A stretch of DNA of 64,000 bases, taken from assembly GCA_965248995.1 (NCBI GenBank), contig CBDFKY010000006.1:310001-374000 (forward strand), in the 5' to 3' direction. The first letter of the stretch is position 1, and every line of letters begins with the position of its first letter. The notes under the pieces were generated by a model. That model ran no database searches, was not told where the DNA came from, and was given only the letters and a program-made list of their open reading frames with translations. This document shows, one piece after another, positions 23,298 through 32,397 of the stretch. Source of the DNA: CBDFKY01 sp965248995. Its GTDB lineage: Bacteria > Pseudomonadota > Alphaproteobacteria > Rickettsiales > UBA998. The translations under genes were made by a program, and so were the position numbers.

Positions 23298-24017
23298 ATG
23301 GAAACGGTCCTGACGTCCACCCCTGCCAAATCCCTGTTCATTCGTTACGGCGACCTGCTGTTCAAGCGCCGCAACCTGATCTTTCCCATCTTCATGGTAG
23401 TGCTGTTCCTGTCGTTCCGGCCCGGTGCCTCGCCGGCAGGGCTGGCCATGGCGGGGCTGGCGATGACAGCGACCGGGCAGGCGCTGCGTTTCGCCATCAT
23501 CGGTTTCGCGTATATCAAGCGGGGCGGGCTGAACAAGAAAGTCTATGCCGAGGCGCTGGTGACGACCGGCTTTTTCGGGGCCTGCCGCAATCCGCTCTAT
23601 ATCGGCAACATGCTGATCTTGGAAGGGTTGCTGATCATGCACGGAAATCCGGCGGTGCTGCTGATCGGCAGCGCGTTTTTCCTGCTGACGTATCAGGCGA
23701 TCATCGCTACGGAAGAGCAGTACCTGCGGACGAAGTTCCCGGAAGCCTACAGTGATTATTGCAGGAACGTTCCGCGCTGGTGGATACGCATCGCGCGTCT
23801 TCCCGGCCTGCTTGACGGGATGCGTTTCAACTGGCGCAAGGCCGTCTATAAGGATTACTCCACCGTCGGAAGCTGGGGAACGCAGGTGATCCTGCTGCTG
23901 GCTTACCGGCAGTATCGTTTTACCGGAGCCGTGTCGCCCGGCTGGCTGTATGAGGTGCTGCTTCTCTGGATAGTCGTTCTTGCCATACGGGTGGTAAAGA
24001 AAACATTTCCCTTGTAG
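23298..24017 (+). CDS. ICMT/PEMT-like membrane methyltransferase (first copy)
   Basis: A 239-aa integral membrane protein of the isoprenylcysteine carboxyl methyltransferase/phospholipid methyltransferase superfamily. Helices near 20-60 and 95-145 precede the SAM-binding C-terminal motif: CRNPLYIGNML and, further on, ATEEQYLRTKFPEAYSDYCRNVPRW, which match the RNPxY and EExxLxxxFGxxYxxYxxxVPR signatures. An extra C-terminal part with two helices follows. The substrate is a lipid or membrane-embedded small molecule, not known here. It is 1 nt after the CmoA-like gene and 10 nt before the response regulator. Confidence 0.85.
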   Translation: METVLTSTPAKSLFIRYGDLLFKRRNLIFPIFMVVLFLSFRPGASPAGLAMAGLAMTATGQALRFAIIGFAYIKRGGLNKKVYAEALVTTGFFGACRNPLYIGNMLILEGLLIMHGNPAVLLIGSAFFLLTYQAIIATEEQYLRTKFPEAYSDYCRNVPRWWIRIARLPGLLDGMRFNWRKAVYKDYSTVGSWGTQVILLLAYRQYRFTGAVSPGWLYEVLLLWIVVLAIRVVKKTFPL

Positions 24018-24027
24018 AATACCTCTT

Positions 24028-24684
24028 ATGCGAATCCTTTTGGTCGAAGATGATCGTATGATCGGTGAAAGCCTGAGCCACGCGCTTAAGGAAGGGGGAT
24101 ATGCCGTCGACTGGGCCAAAGACGGTGAAGAGGCGGAAGCCAGCCTGGCGCTGCAGGAGTATGCGATGGTCCTGCTCGATCTCGGATTGCCGAAACGCTC
24201 GGGCCTGGAACTGCTGCATGGGATGCGGCGCAGTCGGAAGAATACTCCCGTGCTGATCCTCACCGCCCGGGAAGCGATTGCCGACCGCGTGGCGGGGCTG
24301 GACGCCGGAGCGGATGATTATCTGGTCAAACCCTTCGCGCTCGAGGAAGTGGAAGCGCGGATGCGGGCATTGCTGCGGCGTAAGGGCGGCAAGGCGGCGC
24401 CCCTGCTGGAGACCGACACGATTGCCCTTGATCCTTCCACCAAAGAAATGCGGTACGCGGACCGGCAGGCGGTGCTTTCCGCACGCGAATACGCACTGAT
24501 GTACGCGTTGATGGACTGCCCCGGCAGGATTGTGTCTCGCCTAGAGCTGGAGGAAAAACTCTATGGCTGGAACGAGGAAGTCAGCAGCAATGCGGTGGAG
24601 GTTCATATTCATGGGTTACGAAAAAAATTCGGGGCGGACCTGATTCGGAATATCCGCGGTCTGGGATACCGGGTGGCGAAATGA
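24028..24684 (+). CDS. OmpR-family response regulator (PmrA/QseB-like)
   Basis: Receiver domain with acidic pocket Glu7-Asp8-Asp9, phosphorylation site Asp51 (LLDLGLPKRSG), Thr79 and Lys101 (DYLVKPF). The C-terminal winged helix contains LSAREYALMYALMDCPGRIVSR and ends with VHIHGLRKKFG...IRGLGYRV, typical of the PmrA/QseB/TctD branch. Stop and start overlap by 4 nt with the kinase gene. The two TAAGTTT direct-repeat sites flanking this operon are good candidates for its targets, implying autoregulation. Confidence 0.94.
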   Translation: MRILLVEDDRMIGESLSHALKEGGYAVDWAKDGEEAEASLALQEYAMVLLDLGLPKRSGLELLHGMRRSRKNTPVLILTAREAIADRVAGLDAGADDYLVKPFALEEVEARMRALLRRKGGKAAPLLETDTIALDPSTKEMRYADRQAVLSAREYALMYALMDCPGRIVSRLELEEKLYGWNEEVSSNAVEVHIHGLRKKFGADLIRNIRGLGYRVAK

Positions 24685-26069
24685 CCCTGTCCATCCGCAC
24701 CTACCTGCTGCGTACCCAGACGATCGCCCTGCTGGCGATTTCCCTGGCGATTACGGTGTTCGCCTATTTTAACGCGCTGGAAGAGGTCAACGAACTGTAC
24801 GACAAGAATATGCACGAGCTGGGGATGGCGCTGCAAAGCCAGATGAGCTCGTTTCAAACGCCTGTGCACCCTGATGGGGCTCTCTCGGATACCCGCCGGA
24901 AACTGAGAGGGGAAGAGGAATTTTTGATTCAGGTGTGGAAACACCGGGCGCTGTATTACAGTTCGCACCCCGCCATTCCTTTTCCTTTTCAGGCTCCCCC
25001 AGTGGAAGGCGGCCGGGACATCTTCACCGCGACGTTCGAAAAGCGCATCTGGCGCGTCTCGCAGCAATCGAACCGGGACGGCGTCGTGCAGATCGCCCAG
25101 CCTGAGAAAGCGAGAGCGGGTTTCGCGCGGGAAATCGCGCTCAGGCTGATCCTGCCGATCCTGCTGCAGATCCCGCTTATCGGGTTTTTCATCTGGCGGG
25201 CCGTCGGAAAAAGCCTGAAGCCGCTGACGGATATTTCCGCGGGCATCAAAAAACGCAGCGCCTACAGCCTGAGCGCTTTTTCCAGCGACCATGTCCCGCA
25301 TGAAATTCAGCCGATGGTGCAGGAGCTCAACGCCCTTCTGGCCCGCCTCGCGAGTGCGCTGGAAACCGAGCGGCGCTTTATCGCCGACGCCGCGCATGAG
25401 CTTCGCACCCCGCTTGCCGCCCTGCAGCTGCAGCTGGGCGTCCTGCAGAGAGCCGGAAACATGCGCGAACGCGAAGCGGCGGAGGAAAAACTGCGGCAGG
25501 GGATCGAGCGCGGAGCGCATCTGGTCCGGCAATTCCTGACGCTGGCCCGTCTGGAACCGCGGATACAGCCGCAGCCGCCCCAGCCGGTGCATCTGGAATC
25601 CGTGGCGCGGACGGTGGCGGAGAGTTACGCGGACAATGCGAATGACAGGCTTATCGACCTCGGTTCCCCACGTCTGGAGCCCGTCGTTATTCAGGGAGAC
25701 GGTGAAGCGATCCGTATCCTGATCAGCAATCTGGTCGATAACGCGCTAAGGTTTACCAAAGAAGGCGGCAGGGTCGATATTTCCGTTTTTCAGGAACAGG
25801 GAAACGCGGTGATCGAAGTGGAGGATACCGGCATCGGCATCGCGGAGCAGGAGCGCGCCTTCATCTTCGAGCGTTTTTACCGGGCGCTCGGCACCCAGGT
25901 GGACGGTACGGGGCTGGGGCTGGCGATCGTCAAACGGATCGCGCAGCAGCATCAGGCGCTGATCGACGTGGGGGACGGGAAACAAGGTGCGGGGACCTGC
26001 ATCCGGGTCACCTTCACGCCGCCGCCGATTGCAGAGAAAAAAGATAGAAGAGGCGGGAAATCTGAATGA
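24681..26069 (+). CDS. Sensor histidine kinase, cognate of the upstream regulator
   Basis: Membrane helices at about residues 12-32 and 155-175 enclose a periplasmic sensor of about 120 residues, in which the sequence VWKHRALYYSSHPAIPFPF is TctE/QseC-like. HisKA has the H box FIADAAHELRTPLAAL with His239. The ATPase domain shows the N box ISNLVDNALRF, G1 VEDTGIGI, F box FERFYR and G2 GTGLGLAIVKRI. The signal sensed is unknown; co-transcription with methyltransferases suggests a membrane or envelope condition. Confidence 0.94.
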   Translation: MTLSIRTYLLRTQTIALLAISLAITVFAYFNALEEVNELYDKNMHELGMALQSQMSSFQTPVHPDGALSDTRRKLRGEEEFLIQVWKHRALYYSSHPAIPFPFQAPPVEGGRDIFTATFEKRIWRVSQQSNRDGVVQIAQPEKARAGFAREIALRLILPILLQIPLIGFFIWRAVGKSLKPLTDISAGIKKRSAYSLSAFSSDHVPHEIQPMVQELNALLARLASALETERRFIADAAHELRTPLAALQLQLGVLQRAGNMREREAAEEKLRQGIERGAHLVRQFLTLARLEPRIQPQPPQPVHLESVARTVAESYADNANDRLIDLGSPRLEPVVIQGDGEAIRILISNLVDNALRFTKEGGRVDISVFQEQGNAVIEVEDTGIGIAEQERAFIFERFYRALGTQVDGTGLGLAIVKRIAQQHQALIDVGDGKQGAGTCIRVTFTPPPIAEKKDRRGGKSE

Positions 26070-26077
26070 AAAGACTA

Positions 26078-26108
26078 CGGCAGGCGTTATGCCTGCCGGA
26101 ATGTTTTT
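26078..26108 (+). terminator. Rho-independent terminator after the two-component operon
   Basis: Perfect 8-bp stem CGGCAGGC/GCCTGCCG around the loop GTTAT, followed after a few bases by a short T-run (GTTTTTG). The remaining spacer up to 26372 holds no supported gene. Confidence 0.8.
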
Positions 26109-26334
26109 GAAATTTACCGGTTGCGTCGGCGGCTCACCGGGGATTTCCATAAAGTGATACGGATGGGAATGCTGACACTCGAACCTGACGTGCCAGGCAA
26201 TCAGATCGAAAAGCCGATGCCGAGGGCGATGATCGGCGAATTGATTTCTTACATTTTCAATCCGCTGTTTTTGAAAGGCATTTTGATCCAGTCGGACGGG
26301 GAGGCTCTTGAAAATCCTACGTTCCGGTCAAACT

Positions 26335-26352
26335 TAAGTTTCATATAAGTTT
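26335..26352 (+). promoter_or_regulatory. Second TAAGTTT-N4-TAAGTTT site
   Basis: TAAGTTT at 26335-26341 and 26346-26352, same 11-bp spacing as at 22442-22459, about 20 bp before the start of the second ICMT-like gene. The first half lies in the palindrome AAACTTAAGTTT. Confidence 0.7.
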
Positions 26353-26372
26353 CGTTGCCTACGGATCAGGTA

Positions 26373-27014
26373 ATGAACGATGCAGTAAAAAACCCGTTGC
26401 GCCGCATGGTCGGGCGTAGGCATACGAAACCGCGCAGGAGGCATACATTCATTTTCATGGGTTTCATGATGCTGTTCACGCTGCTGACCGGTCATCATTT
26501 CACGCAAGCGACTCTTGAGCGCAGCACAGCCGATCTGATCGGGTTCCTGCTGATCATCGTATGCGTCGCCGGTCGTACCTACAGTTCCTTGTTTGTGGCC
26601 GGCCGGAAGAACGGGCGGGTGGTGCGGGAAGGCATGTATTCCGTCGTGCGCAATCCACTGTATGTTTTTTCCTTTTTGGGAGTGGTCGGTATCGGGTTGC
26701 AGTCCGGCAAAGTGACCGTGCTGGCCATGCTGGTCCTTTCATTCATGTATTACTACGACAGACTGGTGCGGAAGGAGGAGAGGTATCTCACGCAGCATTT
26801 CGGTGCGGAATATACGGAATATTGTCGCCTGACCCCGCGCTGGATACCGGATTTCGCGTTATGGAACGTCCCGGCGGAGATTACGGTGCAGCCGAAACTG
26901 ATCCTGCGCACCATCACCGATTGTTCCCTCTTTTGCGGCCCGCTATGCGTCTTCCGGCTGGTCGAACTGGCGCAGCAATGGCAACTCATCGTTCCTTATG
27001 CGGATCTGTTTTAA
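26373..27014 (+). CDS. ICMT/PEMT-like membrane methyltransferase (second copy)
   Basis: I choose the ATG at 26373 over a TTG at 26355. Helices near 25-45, 55-72 and 98-120 surround the family motifs VVRNPLYVFSFL and RKEERYLTQHFGAEYTEYCRLTPRW, the same RNPLY and EExxL...YxxYCxxxPRW signatures as in 23298-24017. An added C-terminal helical region is present, as in the first copy. It is monocistronic, after the operon terminator, but shares the TAAGTTT site with it, so it is probably part of the same regulon. Confidence 0.85.
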   Translation: MNDAVKNPLRRMVGRRHTKPRRRHTFIFMGFMMLFTLLTGHHFTQATLERSTADLIGFLLIIVCVAGRTYSSLFVAGRKNGRVVREGMYSVVRNPLYVFSFLGVVGIGLQSGKVTVLAMLVLSFMYYYDRLVRKEERYLTQHFGAEYTEYCRLTPRWIPDFALWNVPAEITVQPKLILRTITDCSLFCGPLCVFRLVELAQQWQLIVPYADLF

Positions 27015-27174
27015 GGGGTTGCAAATCGCTTGAGGTTTAAGCGTGGTGGTGATGCCGTCCTTTTCCGGATAAGCGGGAAACCCCTTTGAATGCAGGCTCT
27101 TGTGCCGGATCCCCCTTATCTTAAGGAACGACGAAACGCTGTCCTCCCGTTACCTGGTTAAACTCCTTCATGGC

Positions 27175-28644
27175 CTACATCCGATAATTCGGCGCTTCCT
27201 GCGAAATGGTCACGTCGTGGACATGGCTTTCTCTCAAGCCCGCGTTCGTGATCCGCGTGAAGCGGGCATGCGTCTGCAGTTCCTCAATGCTGGCGGAGCC
27301 GGTATAGCCCATCGCGGCACGCAGCCCCCCCACCAGCTGGTGCAGCACTTCCGCCATCGCCCCCTTGAACGGGACGCGTCCTTCCACGCCTTCTGGAACC
27401 AGTTTCATCGAATCCTGCACTTCCTGCTGAAAATAGCGGTCCGCCGAGCCACGTGCCATCGCGCCGACGGAGCCCATGCCGCGATAGGATTTATAGGAGC
27501 GGCCCTGATACAGGATCACGTCGCCGGGGCTCTCCTCCGTGCCGGCGAACAGCCCGCCGAGCATGGCGGCGTCCGCTCCGGCGGCCAGTGCTTTGGCGAG
27601 GTCGCCCGAATATTTGATACCGCCGTCGGCGATCAGGCAGACGCCACGTTTCTTGGTGACGGAGGCCACGTTCATGATGGCGGAAAGCTGGGGTACGCCC
27701 ACGCCCGCGACGATGCGCGTCGTGCAGATGGAGCCGGGGCCGATGCCGACTTTCACCGCGTCGGCGCCGGCGTCGCACAGCGCTTCCGCCGCTTCCGCCG
27801 TGGCGATGTTGCCGGCGATGATCTGGATGTCTTTCGACTGCGCTTTGAGAGTGCGCACGGCGTCGATCACGCCTTTGGAATGGCCGTGCGCCGTATCCAC
27901 CACCAGCAGGTCCACTCCGGCTTTAAGCAATGCCTCCGCCCTCTCCAGGCCGTCCGCTCCCACCCCCACCGCCGCGGCGACCCGCAGGCGGCCTTTTTCA
28001 TCCTTCGCGGCGTTCGGGTAGCGCTCCGCCTTTTCGATGTCCTTCACCGTGATCAACCCGATGCAGCGCTGGGAAGCGTCCACCACCAGCAGTTTCTCGA
28101 TCCTGTGCTGATGGAGCAGGGTGCGCGCATCCGCCTTGGAAATGCCTTCGCGCACCGTTACCAGTCCCTCTTTCGTCATCAGTGACGCGACGCTGGCGCC
28201 TTGGTTGGAAGCGAAGCGCACGTCCCGGTTGGTGAGGATACCCACCAGCGTGCCGGATGCCTCCACGACCGGAATCCCGGATATATGGTGGGTGCGCATC
28301 AGCTGCAGCGCATCGGCGAGCGTCTGCTGCGGTGTGATCGTCACGGGATTGATGACCATGCCCGACTCGAATTTTTTCACTCTCAGCACTTCGTTCGCCT
28401 GCGCGGCCACGGACATGTTCTTGTGGATGCAGCCGATGCCGCCATGCTGCGCCATGGCGATGGCCAGTGCCGATTCGGTCACCGTATCCATCGCCGCCGA
28501 CAGCAGGGGGATATCCAGCCGGATGCGGGGCGTGACGCGGGCGGAGGTATTGACGTTCGCCGGAAGGATTTCCGAATAGCACGGCGTCAGCAGTACATCA
28601 TCGAAGGTGAGCGATTCGGGAATGGCGAGGGGCGAGGGGGTCAT
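27175..28644 (-). CDS. guaB: Inosine-5'-monophosphate dehydrogenase
   Basis: Oxidises IMP to XMP with NAD+, the committed step to GMP. The 489-aa length is standard. The order is N-terminal barrel (LTFDDVLLTPCYSEILP, LLSAAMDTVTESALAIAMAQHGG), two CBS domains at about 95-210 (HISGIPVVEASGTLVGILTNRD), then the catalytic loop GPGSICTTRIVAGVG, the GGIKYSGDLAKALAAGADAAMLG phosphate site and the flap with YRGMGSVGAM. The start ATG at 28644 lies in a 90-bp spacer after the opposite DUF2585 gene. guaA is not in the window. Confidence 0.97.
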   Translation of the reverse strand: MTPSPLAIPESLTFDDVLLTPCYSEILPANVNTSARVTPRIRLDIPLLSAAMDTVTESALAIAMAQHGGIGCIHKNMSVAAQANEVLRVKKFESGMVINPVTITPQQTLADALQLMRTHHISGIPVVEASGTLVGILTNRDVRFASNQGASVASLMTKEGLVTVREGISKADARTLLHQHRIEKLLVVDASQRCIGLITVKDIEKAERYPNAAKDEKGRLRVAAAVGVGADGLERAEALLKAGVDLLVVDTAHGHSKGVIDAVRTLKAQSKDIQIIAGNIATAEAAEALCDAGADAVKVGIGPGSICTTRIVAGVGVPQLSAIMNVASVTKKRGVCLIADGGIKYSGDLAKALAAGADAAMLGGLFAGTEESPGDVILYQGRSYKSYRGMGSVGAMARGSADRYFQQEVQDSMKLVPEGVEGRVPFKGAMAEVLHQLVGGLRAAMGYTGSASIEELQTHARFTRITNAGLRESHVHDVTISQEAPNYRM

Positions 28645-28729
28645 GTCAATGTTCCGGGGTGCGGCAGGGAAAGGGTCATTGACGCGCTTCTATAGTCCTG
28701 CGCGGCCGGAATGTCACATGAAAAAACGC

Positions 28730-29320
28730 CTACCTATGTCCGGCGGCCTGCCATTGCCTGATCCCTTCGACCGGGTGGATCAGCATGAGGACGTTGAGCG
28801 TCAGGTTGTCGCGGATCCACCAGGCGCATCCGATTTCCATGCCGCACAGCACCAGCAGAGAAACCCACGGTTTTGCGCGGGATGCCAGCGTGAACCCGAT
28901 GCCCATCATGGCGATATCGCTCAAGGAATTCAGGATGCTGTCACCGGTATAGCCGAGCGATATGGTCACGGCTCGGTAACGCTCGATCATCACCGGGGAA
29001 TTTTCCAGTATCTCCCAGCCCGCTTCCAGCAGTGCCGCCATCACCAGCCGCCAGCGTACGGGCAACCGGCGGGCAAGCACGTGGAACAGCCCGTAGAACA
29101 GGATGCCGTGCCCGATATGGGAAAAAGAGTAGGGATCGGCGAGGCGCTGCGAGTTTTCGTTGCTCCAGATATCCCCCGCCCAGAGGCCAAACGTGCCGTC
29201 GGGTCCGAACCAGCTTCGGCCCATGGAACGCTCAGTCGCGGCGGTGGCGGCGATGATAGCGATGATCAGGGCGAAGCACAGAAAACTATGGAAATGCCGC
29301 TTGCCGAATCGCCTCATCAA
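28730..29320 (-). CDS. DUF2585 membrane protein
   Basis: Matches the DUF2585 family, which is mostly alphaproteobacterial: GRSWFGPDGTFGLWAGDIWSNENSQRLADPYSFSHIGHG near residues 33-72 is its signature, followed by AGWEILENSPVMIERYR and GYTGDSILNSLSD. Five helices are predicted. Function is unknown. The gene is between guaB and the mazF-like gene. Confidence 0.9.
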   Translation of the reverse strand: MMRRFGKRHFHSFLCFALIIAIIAATAATERSMGRSWFGPDGTFGLWAGDIWSNENSQRLADPYSFSHIGHGILFYGLFHVLARRLPVRWRLVMAALLEAGWEILENSPVMIERYRAVTISLGYTGDSILNSLSDIAMMGIGFTLASRAKPWVSLLVLCGMEIGCAWWIRDNLTLNVLMLIHPVEGIRQWQAAGHR

Positions 29321-29496
29321 TGCCCCTTATTCGTCTATAGAGGCCTGTCTATCGAGGCGCGCACAACGGTTCACTATGCCGCACCGAGACTTGAATTCGT
29401 CCCATTTGGTGCGACAGCCCCGACTGGTTTCCCGGCGACGAGGTCTTAAGGTGAGGATCACGATGGAGAGCCTCGGAACAGTTTTAATATAAGGGG

Positions 29497-29922
29497 TTAG
29501 AGGTGTTTTGTCAAGTGAGAGAGTCCAAGGCCCCGCAGGACGCAGCGTTCTATCTCGATGAGCGTGCGTTTATCGAGCGGGGCATAGAGGTAAATACGTG
29601 ATCCGTCCTTGCGTTTGCCGCACCTGATCAGGTCGAGGCGGGCGAAAGAGACCGTATAGAGCATGTCGCCTTTCAGCCATACGGGCTTCTGGCGCATCCA
29701 TTCGGGAAACTCCGGCGGCAGTTTGAACAGAGTGTGGTAGGGCATCACCGGCATGGGGACGGACGTGCTGAGCGCTACCACCGTACAGACTTTGCCGCGT
29801 TGCCTGATGTCGGGGCTGAGCACCACCACGGGGCGGCGCTTCACCATTTCAGGCGGCACGAATCCGCTGTTGAAGTCACACATCAACACGGTGCCTTTCT
29901 CAGGGTGCGCGGTCAGGGCCAT
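29497..29922 (-). CDS. MazF/PemK-like endoribonuclease toxin without an adjacent antitoxin
   Basis: Single CcdB/PemK-fold protein of 141 aa. Visible family elements are PEKGTVLMCDFNSG with EMVKRRPVVVLSP (PemK 'R-P-vvVls' strand), VCTVVALSTSV, then KPVWLKGDMLYTVSFARLDLI. No small HTH or AbrB-like antitoxin gene is upstream within 140 bp: the upstream neighbour is divergent dnaN, and downstream lies 29323-29496 without a gene. It may be a stand-alone domesticated ribonuclease, as seen for one PemK-like group in alphaproteobacteria. Confidence 0.8.
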   Translation of the reverse strand: MALTAHPEKGTVLMCDFNSGFVPPEMVKRRPVVVLSPDIRQRGKVCTVVALSTSVPMPVMPYHTLFKLPPEFPEWMRQKPVWLKGDMLYTVSFARLDLIRCGKRKDGSRIYLYAPLDKRTLIEIERCVLRGLGLSHLTKHL

Positions 29923-30062
29923 AATAAAAAGACTATAAATCAGAGGACGGCCAAACGCAAGCCGGCCTGTCGGGCAGTTAGCGTATCCTGCCTTACGGCA
30001 TACGGGTCAGAGGCCGCTTTTTGCTTGCGCGTGTTCCCGCATTTCGCTAATCGTGGAGATCT

Positions 30063-31220
30063 ATGTCCCAGGCTTTACACAAAACCGTCTCCCCTTCCTC
30101 CCTCAATTTCGCGATCACGCGCGGAGATCTGCTCCGTTCGCTCTCCCACGTCCAGTCGGTCGTGGAAAAGCGCGGCACCATCCCGATCCTCAGCAACGTG
30201 CGGATCGACGTGACGCATGGGCAGATCGAACTGACCGCCACCGATATGGAGCTGGCCGTGGTGGATCGCGTAACCGCGGACGTGCGCAATTTCGGAAGTA
30301 CGACGGTGCCTGCGCATATGCTCTACGACATCGTCCGCAAGCTGCCGGACGACGCGGACGTCGAATTTACGGAAGACGCCGGCGCCCAGAAAATAGCGAT
30401 CCGGGCCGGTTCTTCACGCTTTTCCCTCTCCACGCTGCCGGTCGACGATTTTCCTGCGATCACGGAAGGGGACCTACCCCATACGTTCGTGCTGACCTGC
30501 GAGGAATGCCGCACGCTCATCGAGAAAACCCGTTTCGCCATGTCGACGGAAGAAACGCGGTATTACCTGAACGGCGTCTACCTCCATGCGGCGGAAAACG
30601 AGGGGAAACAGGTGCTGCGCGCCGTGGCGACGGACGGGCACCGGTTATCCCGCGTCGAAGTGGGATTGCCGGCAGGGGCTTCGGGAATGCCCGGAGTCAT
30701 TATTCCACGCAAGGCGATCGCCGAGCTTTCCAAACTGCTGGAAAACAATCTGACGGAAGTGAAAATTTCCCTCTCCGACATGAAAATCCGTTTCGTCTGC
30801 GGGAACGTGGTGCTGGTTTCCAAGCTGATCGACGGTTCCTTCCCCGACTATACGCGGGTGATTCCGCAAGGGAACGACAAGATACTCGAACTGGGGGCCG
30901 TCTCTTTCGCCAAGGCAGTGGACCGCGTGTCGGTCATCGCTTCCGACAAGGCGCGCGGCGTCAAGCTCGCCATCGCCGCGAAAGAAGTGACGCTGACCAC
31001 CAGCAGCAACGAGCAGAATTCCGGCGAGGAAAAAATCGAGGCGTCTTTCACCGATGACGCCATGAGCGTCGGCTTCAACGCCCGCTACCTGCTGGACGTG
31101 CTCGGGCAGATCGAGAGCGACCGGGTACGGCTGACGCTGGCGGACGGTAACGCTCCGGCGGTCGTGACGGATCCTTCGGATACTTCGGCGCTGTACGTCG
31201 TCATGCCGATGCGGGTGTAA
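30063..31220 (+). CDS. dnaN: DNA polymerase III beta sliding clamp
   Basis: Ring-shaped processivity factor. The 385-aa length and three-domain order are standard; FAITRGDLLRSLSHVQSVVEKRGTIPILSNV is the first domain start, followed by TDMELAVVD, ATDGHRLSRVEV in domain 2, and the C-terminal PSDTSALYVVMPMRV. The ATG at 30063 follows GTGGAGA. recF follows after 38 bp, giving the common dnaN-recF order; dnaA is not in front, where a mazF-like gene lies on the other strand. Confidence 0.97.
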   Translation: MSQALHKTVSPSSLNFAITRGDLLRSLSHVQSVVEKRGTIPILSNVRIDVTHGQIELTATDMELAVVDRVTADVRNFGSTTVPAHMLYDIVRKLPDDADVEFTEDAGAQKIAIRAGSSRFSLSTLPVDDFPAITEGDLPHTFVLTCEECRTLIEKTRFAMSTEETRYYLNGVYLHAAENEGKQVLRAVATDGHRLSRVEVGLPAGASGMPGVIIPRKAIAELSKLLENNLTEVKISLSDMKIRFVCGNVVLVSKLIDGSFPDYTRVIPQGNDKILELGAVSFAKAVDRVSVIASDKARGVKLAIAAKEVTLTTSSNEQNSGEEKIEASFTDDAMSVGFNARYLLDVLGQIESDRVRLTLADGNAPAVVTDPSDTSALYVVMPMRV

Positions 31221-31258
31221 ACCACGAGCCTGAAGCCTGAAGATACAAGGTCTCCCCG

Positions 31259-32386
31259 GTGCGAATCACTCAACTGACGCTTCGGCATTTTCGTAATCAT
31301 CAGGCGCTGGAAATGGCGACGGACGCGCCGTTCGTCGTGATCACCGGTTCGAACGGGGCAGGGAAAACGAATATTCTCGAAGCCGTATCCCTGCTTTCTC
31401 CCGGGCGGGGATTCAGGAACACCCCTCCTTCCGAGCAACGTTCCCACTCCGCACCGCAAGAAGAAGGGCGGGATGAGGAATGGGTGGTACGCGCTTCCCT
31501 GCAGAACGCGGACGTGATCGCCACCGGCAGCCTGCCGTCTCCCGCGAAAGAAAAGCGTCTCATCAGGATCAACGGAGAAGCGGTGACCCGCCAGCAGGCG
31601 TTGCTGGAGTTCGTGCAGATTCTCTGGTTCCTGCCGACCATGGCGCACCTGTTTTCCGAGAGCGGCAGCGCGCAGCGGCAGTATCTGGACCGGATGGTGT
31701 ATGGATTCGAGCGTGACCACGCCTCCCGCCTGCACGCCTATACCCATTACATGCGTGAGCGGCACCGGCTGCTCTTCCAGAATCATGTCCAGCCCGCTTG
31801 GCTGGAAAGTCTGGAGCGCAGCATGGCGGAACACAGCGTGGCGATCGCCTGCAGCCGCCTGCAGACGGTACGCCGCCTCAACCATGCTTTCGCCCGCATC
31901 GACCCTCTTTTTCCCCGTGCCGCACTGGAGGTCGAAGGCGATGCGGAAACGCTGCTGCAGCGCGACATGCCCGCGCTCGAAGTGGAGGCTATCATCGCCT
32001 CACGCCTGGAAGCGATGCGCACGCAGGACAGGCAGCGCGGCCGCACGGGCGCCGGGGCGCACACCTCCCGCCTGCGGGTGACGTTCCTGCCCAACGGTAT
32101 GCCGGCCGGGCAATGCTCCACGGGCGAACAGAAAGCGGTGCTGCTTTCCCTGCTGCTCGCCCAGATCCACGCGCAGATCGCCTGCGCGGGCCGTCCGCCG
32201 GTCATATTGCTGGACGAAGTGGTGGCGCATCTGGACGCAACCCGCCGGGACGCCCTGTTTACCGTGCTGCGTGAGTCGGGCGCGCAGTGCTGGGCAACGG
32301 GGACGGACGCGGCGGATTTTTCAGGGATTGCAAAGGGTGAGGCACGCCATTTTACAGTAGCACAAGGACAAGTTTTTAATAATTAA
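31259..32386 (+). CDS. recF: DNA replication and repair ATPase RecF
   Basis: SMC-like ATPase that helps load RecA at gaps. GTG start at 31259. Walker A is GSNGAGKT (about residue 30-37) followed by NILEAVSLLSPGRGFR; FLPNGMPAGQCSTGEQKAVLLSLLLAQ is the signature motif and PPVILLDEVVAHLD is the Walker B/D-loop. The 375-aa length is typical. Next gene on the right, after a 118-bp spacer, is unrelated. Confidence 0.95.
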   Translation: MRITQLTLRHFRNHQALEMATDAPFVVITGSNGAGKTNILEAVSLLSPGRGFRNTPPSEQRSHSAPQEEGRDEEWVVRASLQNADVIATGSLPSPAKEKRLIRINGEAVTRQQALLEFVQILWFLPTMAHLFSESGSAQRQYLDRMVYGFERDHASRLHAYTHYMRERHRLLFQNHVQPAWLESLERSMAEHSVAIACSRLQTVRRLNHAFARIDPLFPRAALEVEGDAETLLQRDMPALEVEAIIASRLEAMRTQDRQRGRTGAGAHTSRLRVTFLPNGMPAGQCSTGEQKAVLLSLLLAQIHAQIACAGRPPVILLDEVVAHLDATRRDALFTVLRESGAQCWATGTDAADFSGIAKGEARHFTVAQGQVFNN

Positions 32387-32397
32387 CCACTATTTTA

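Noticed and set aside
23127..24263. 378-codon minus-strand frame
   Set aside because: Antisense to the clear ICMT-like and response-regulator genes; Arg/Pro/Gln-rich as expected for a shadow frame.
26121..26348. 75-codon plus-strand frame before the second ICMT-like gene
   Set aside because: It runs through the TAAGTTT site and the promoter region and has no start signal.
28607..29449. Long plus-strand frame across DUF2585 and its upstream spacer
   Set aside because: Antisense to the recognisable DUF2585 protein; no motif and no ribosome site.
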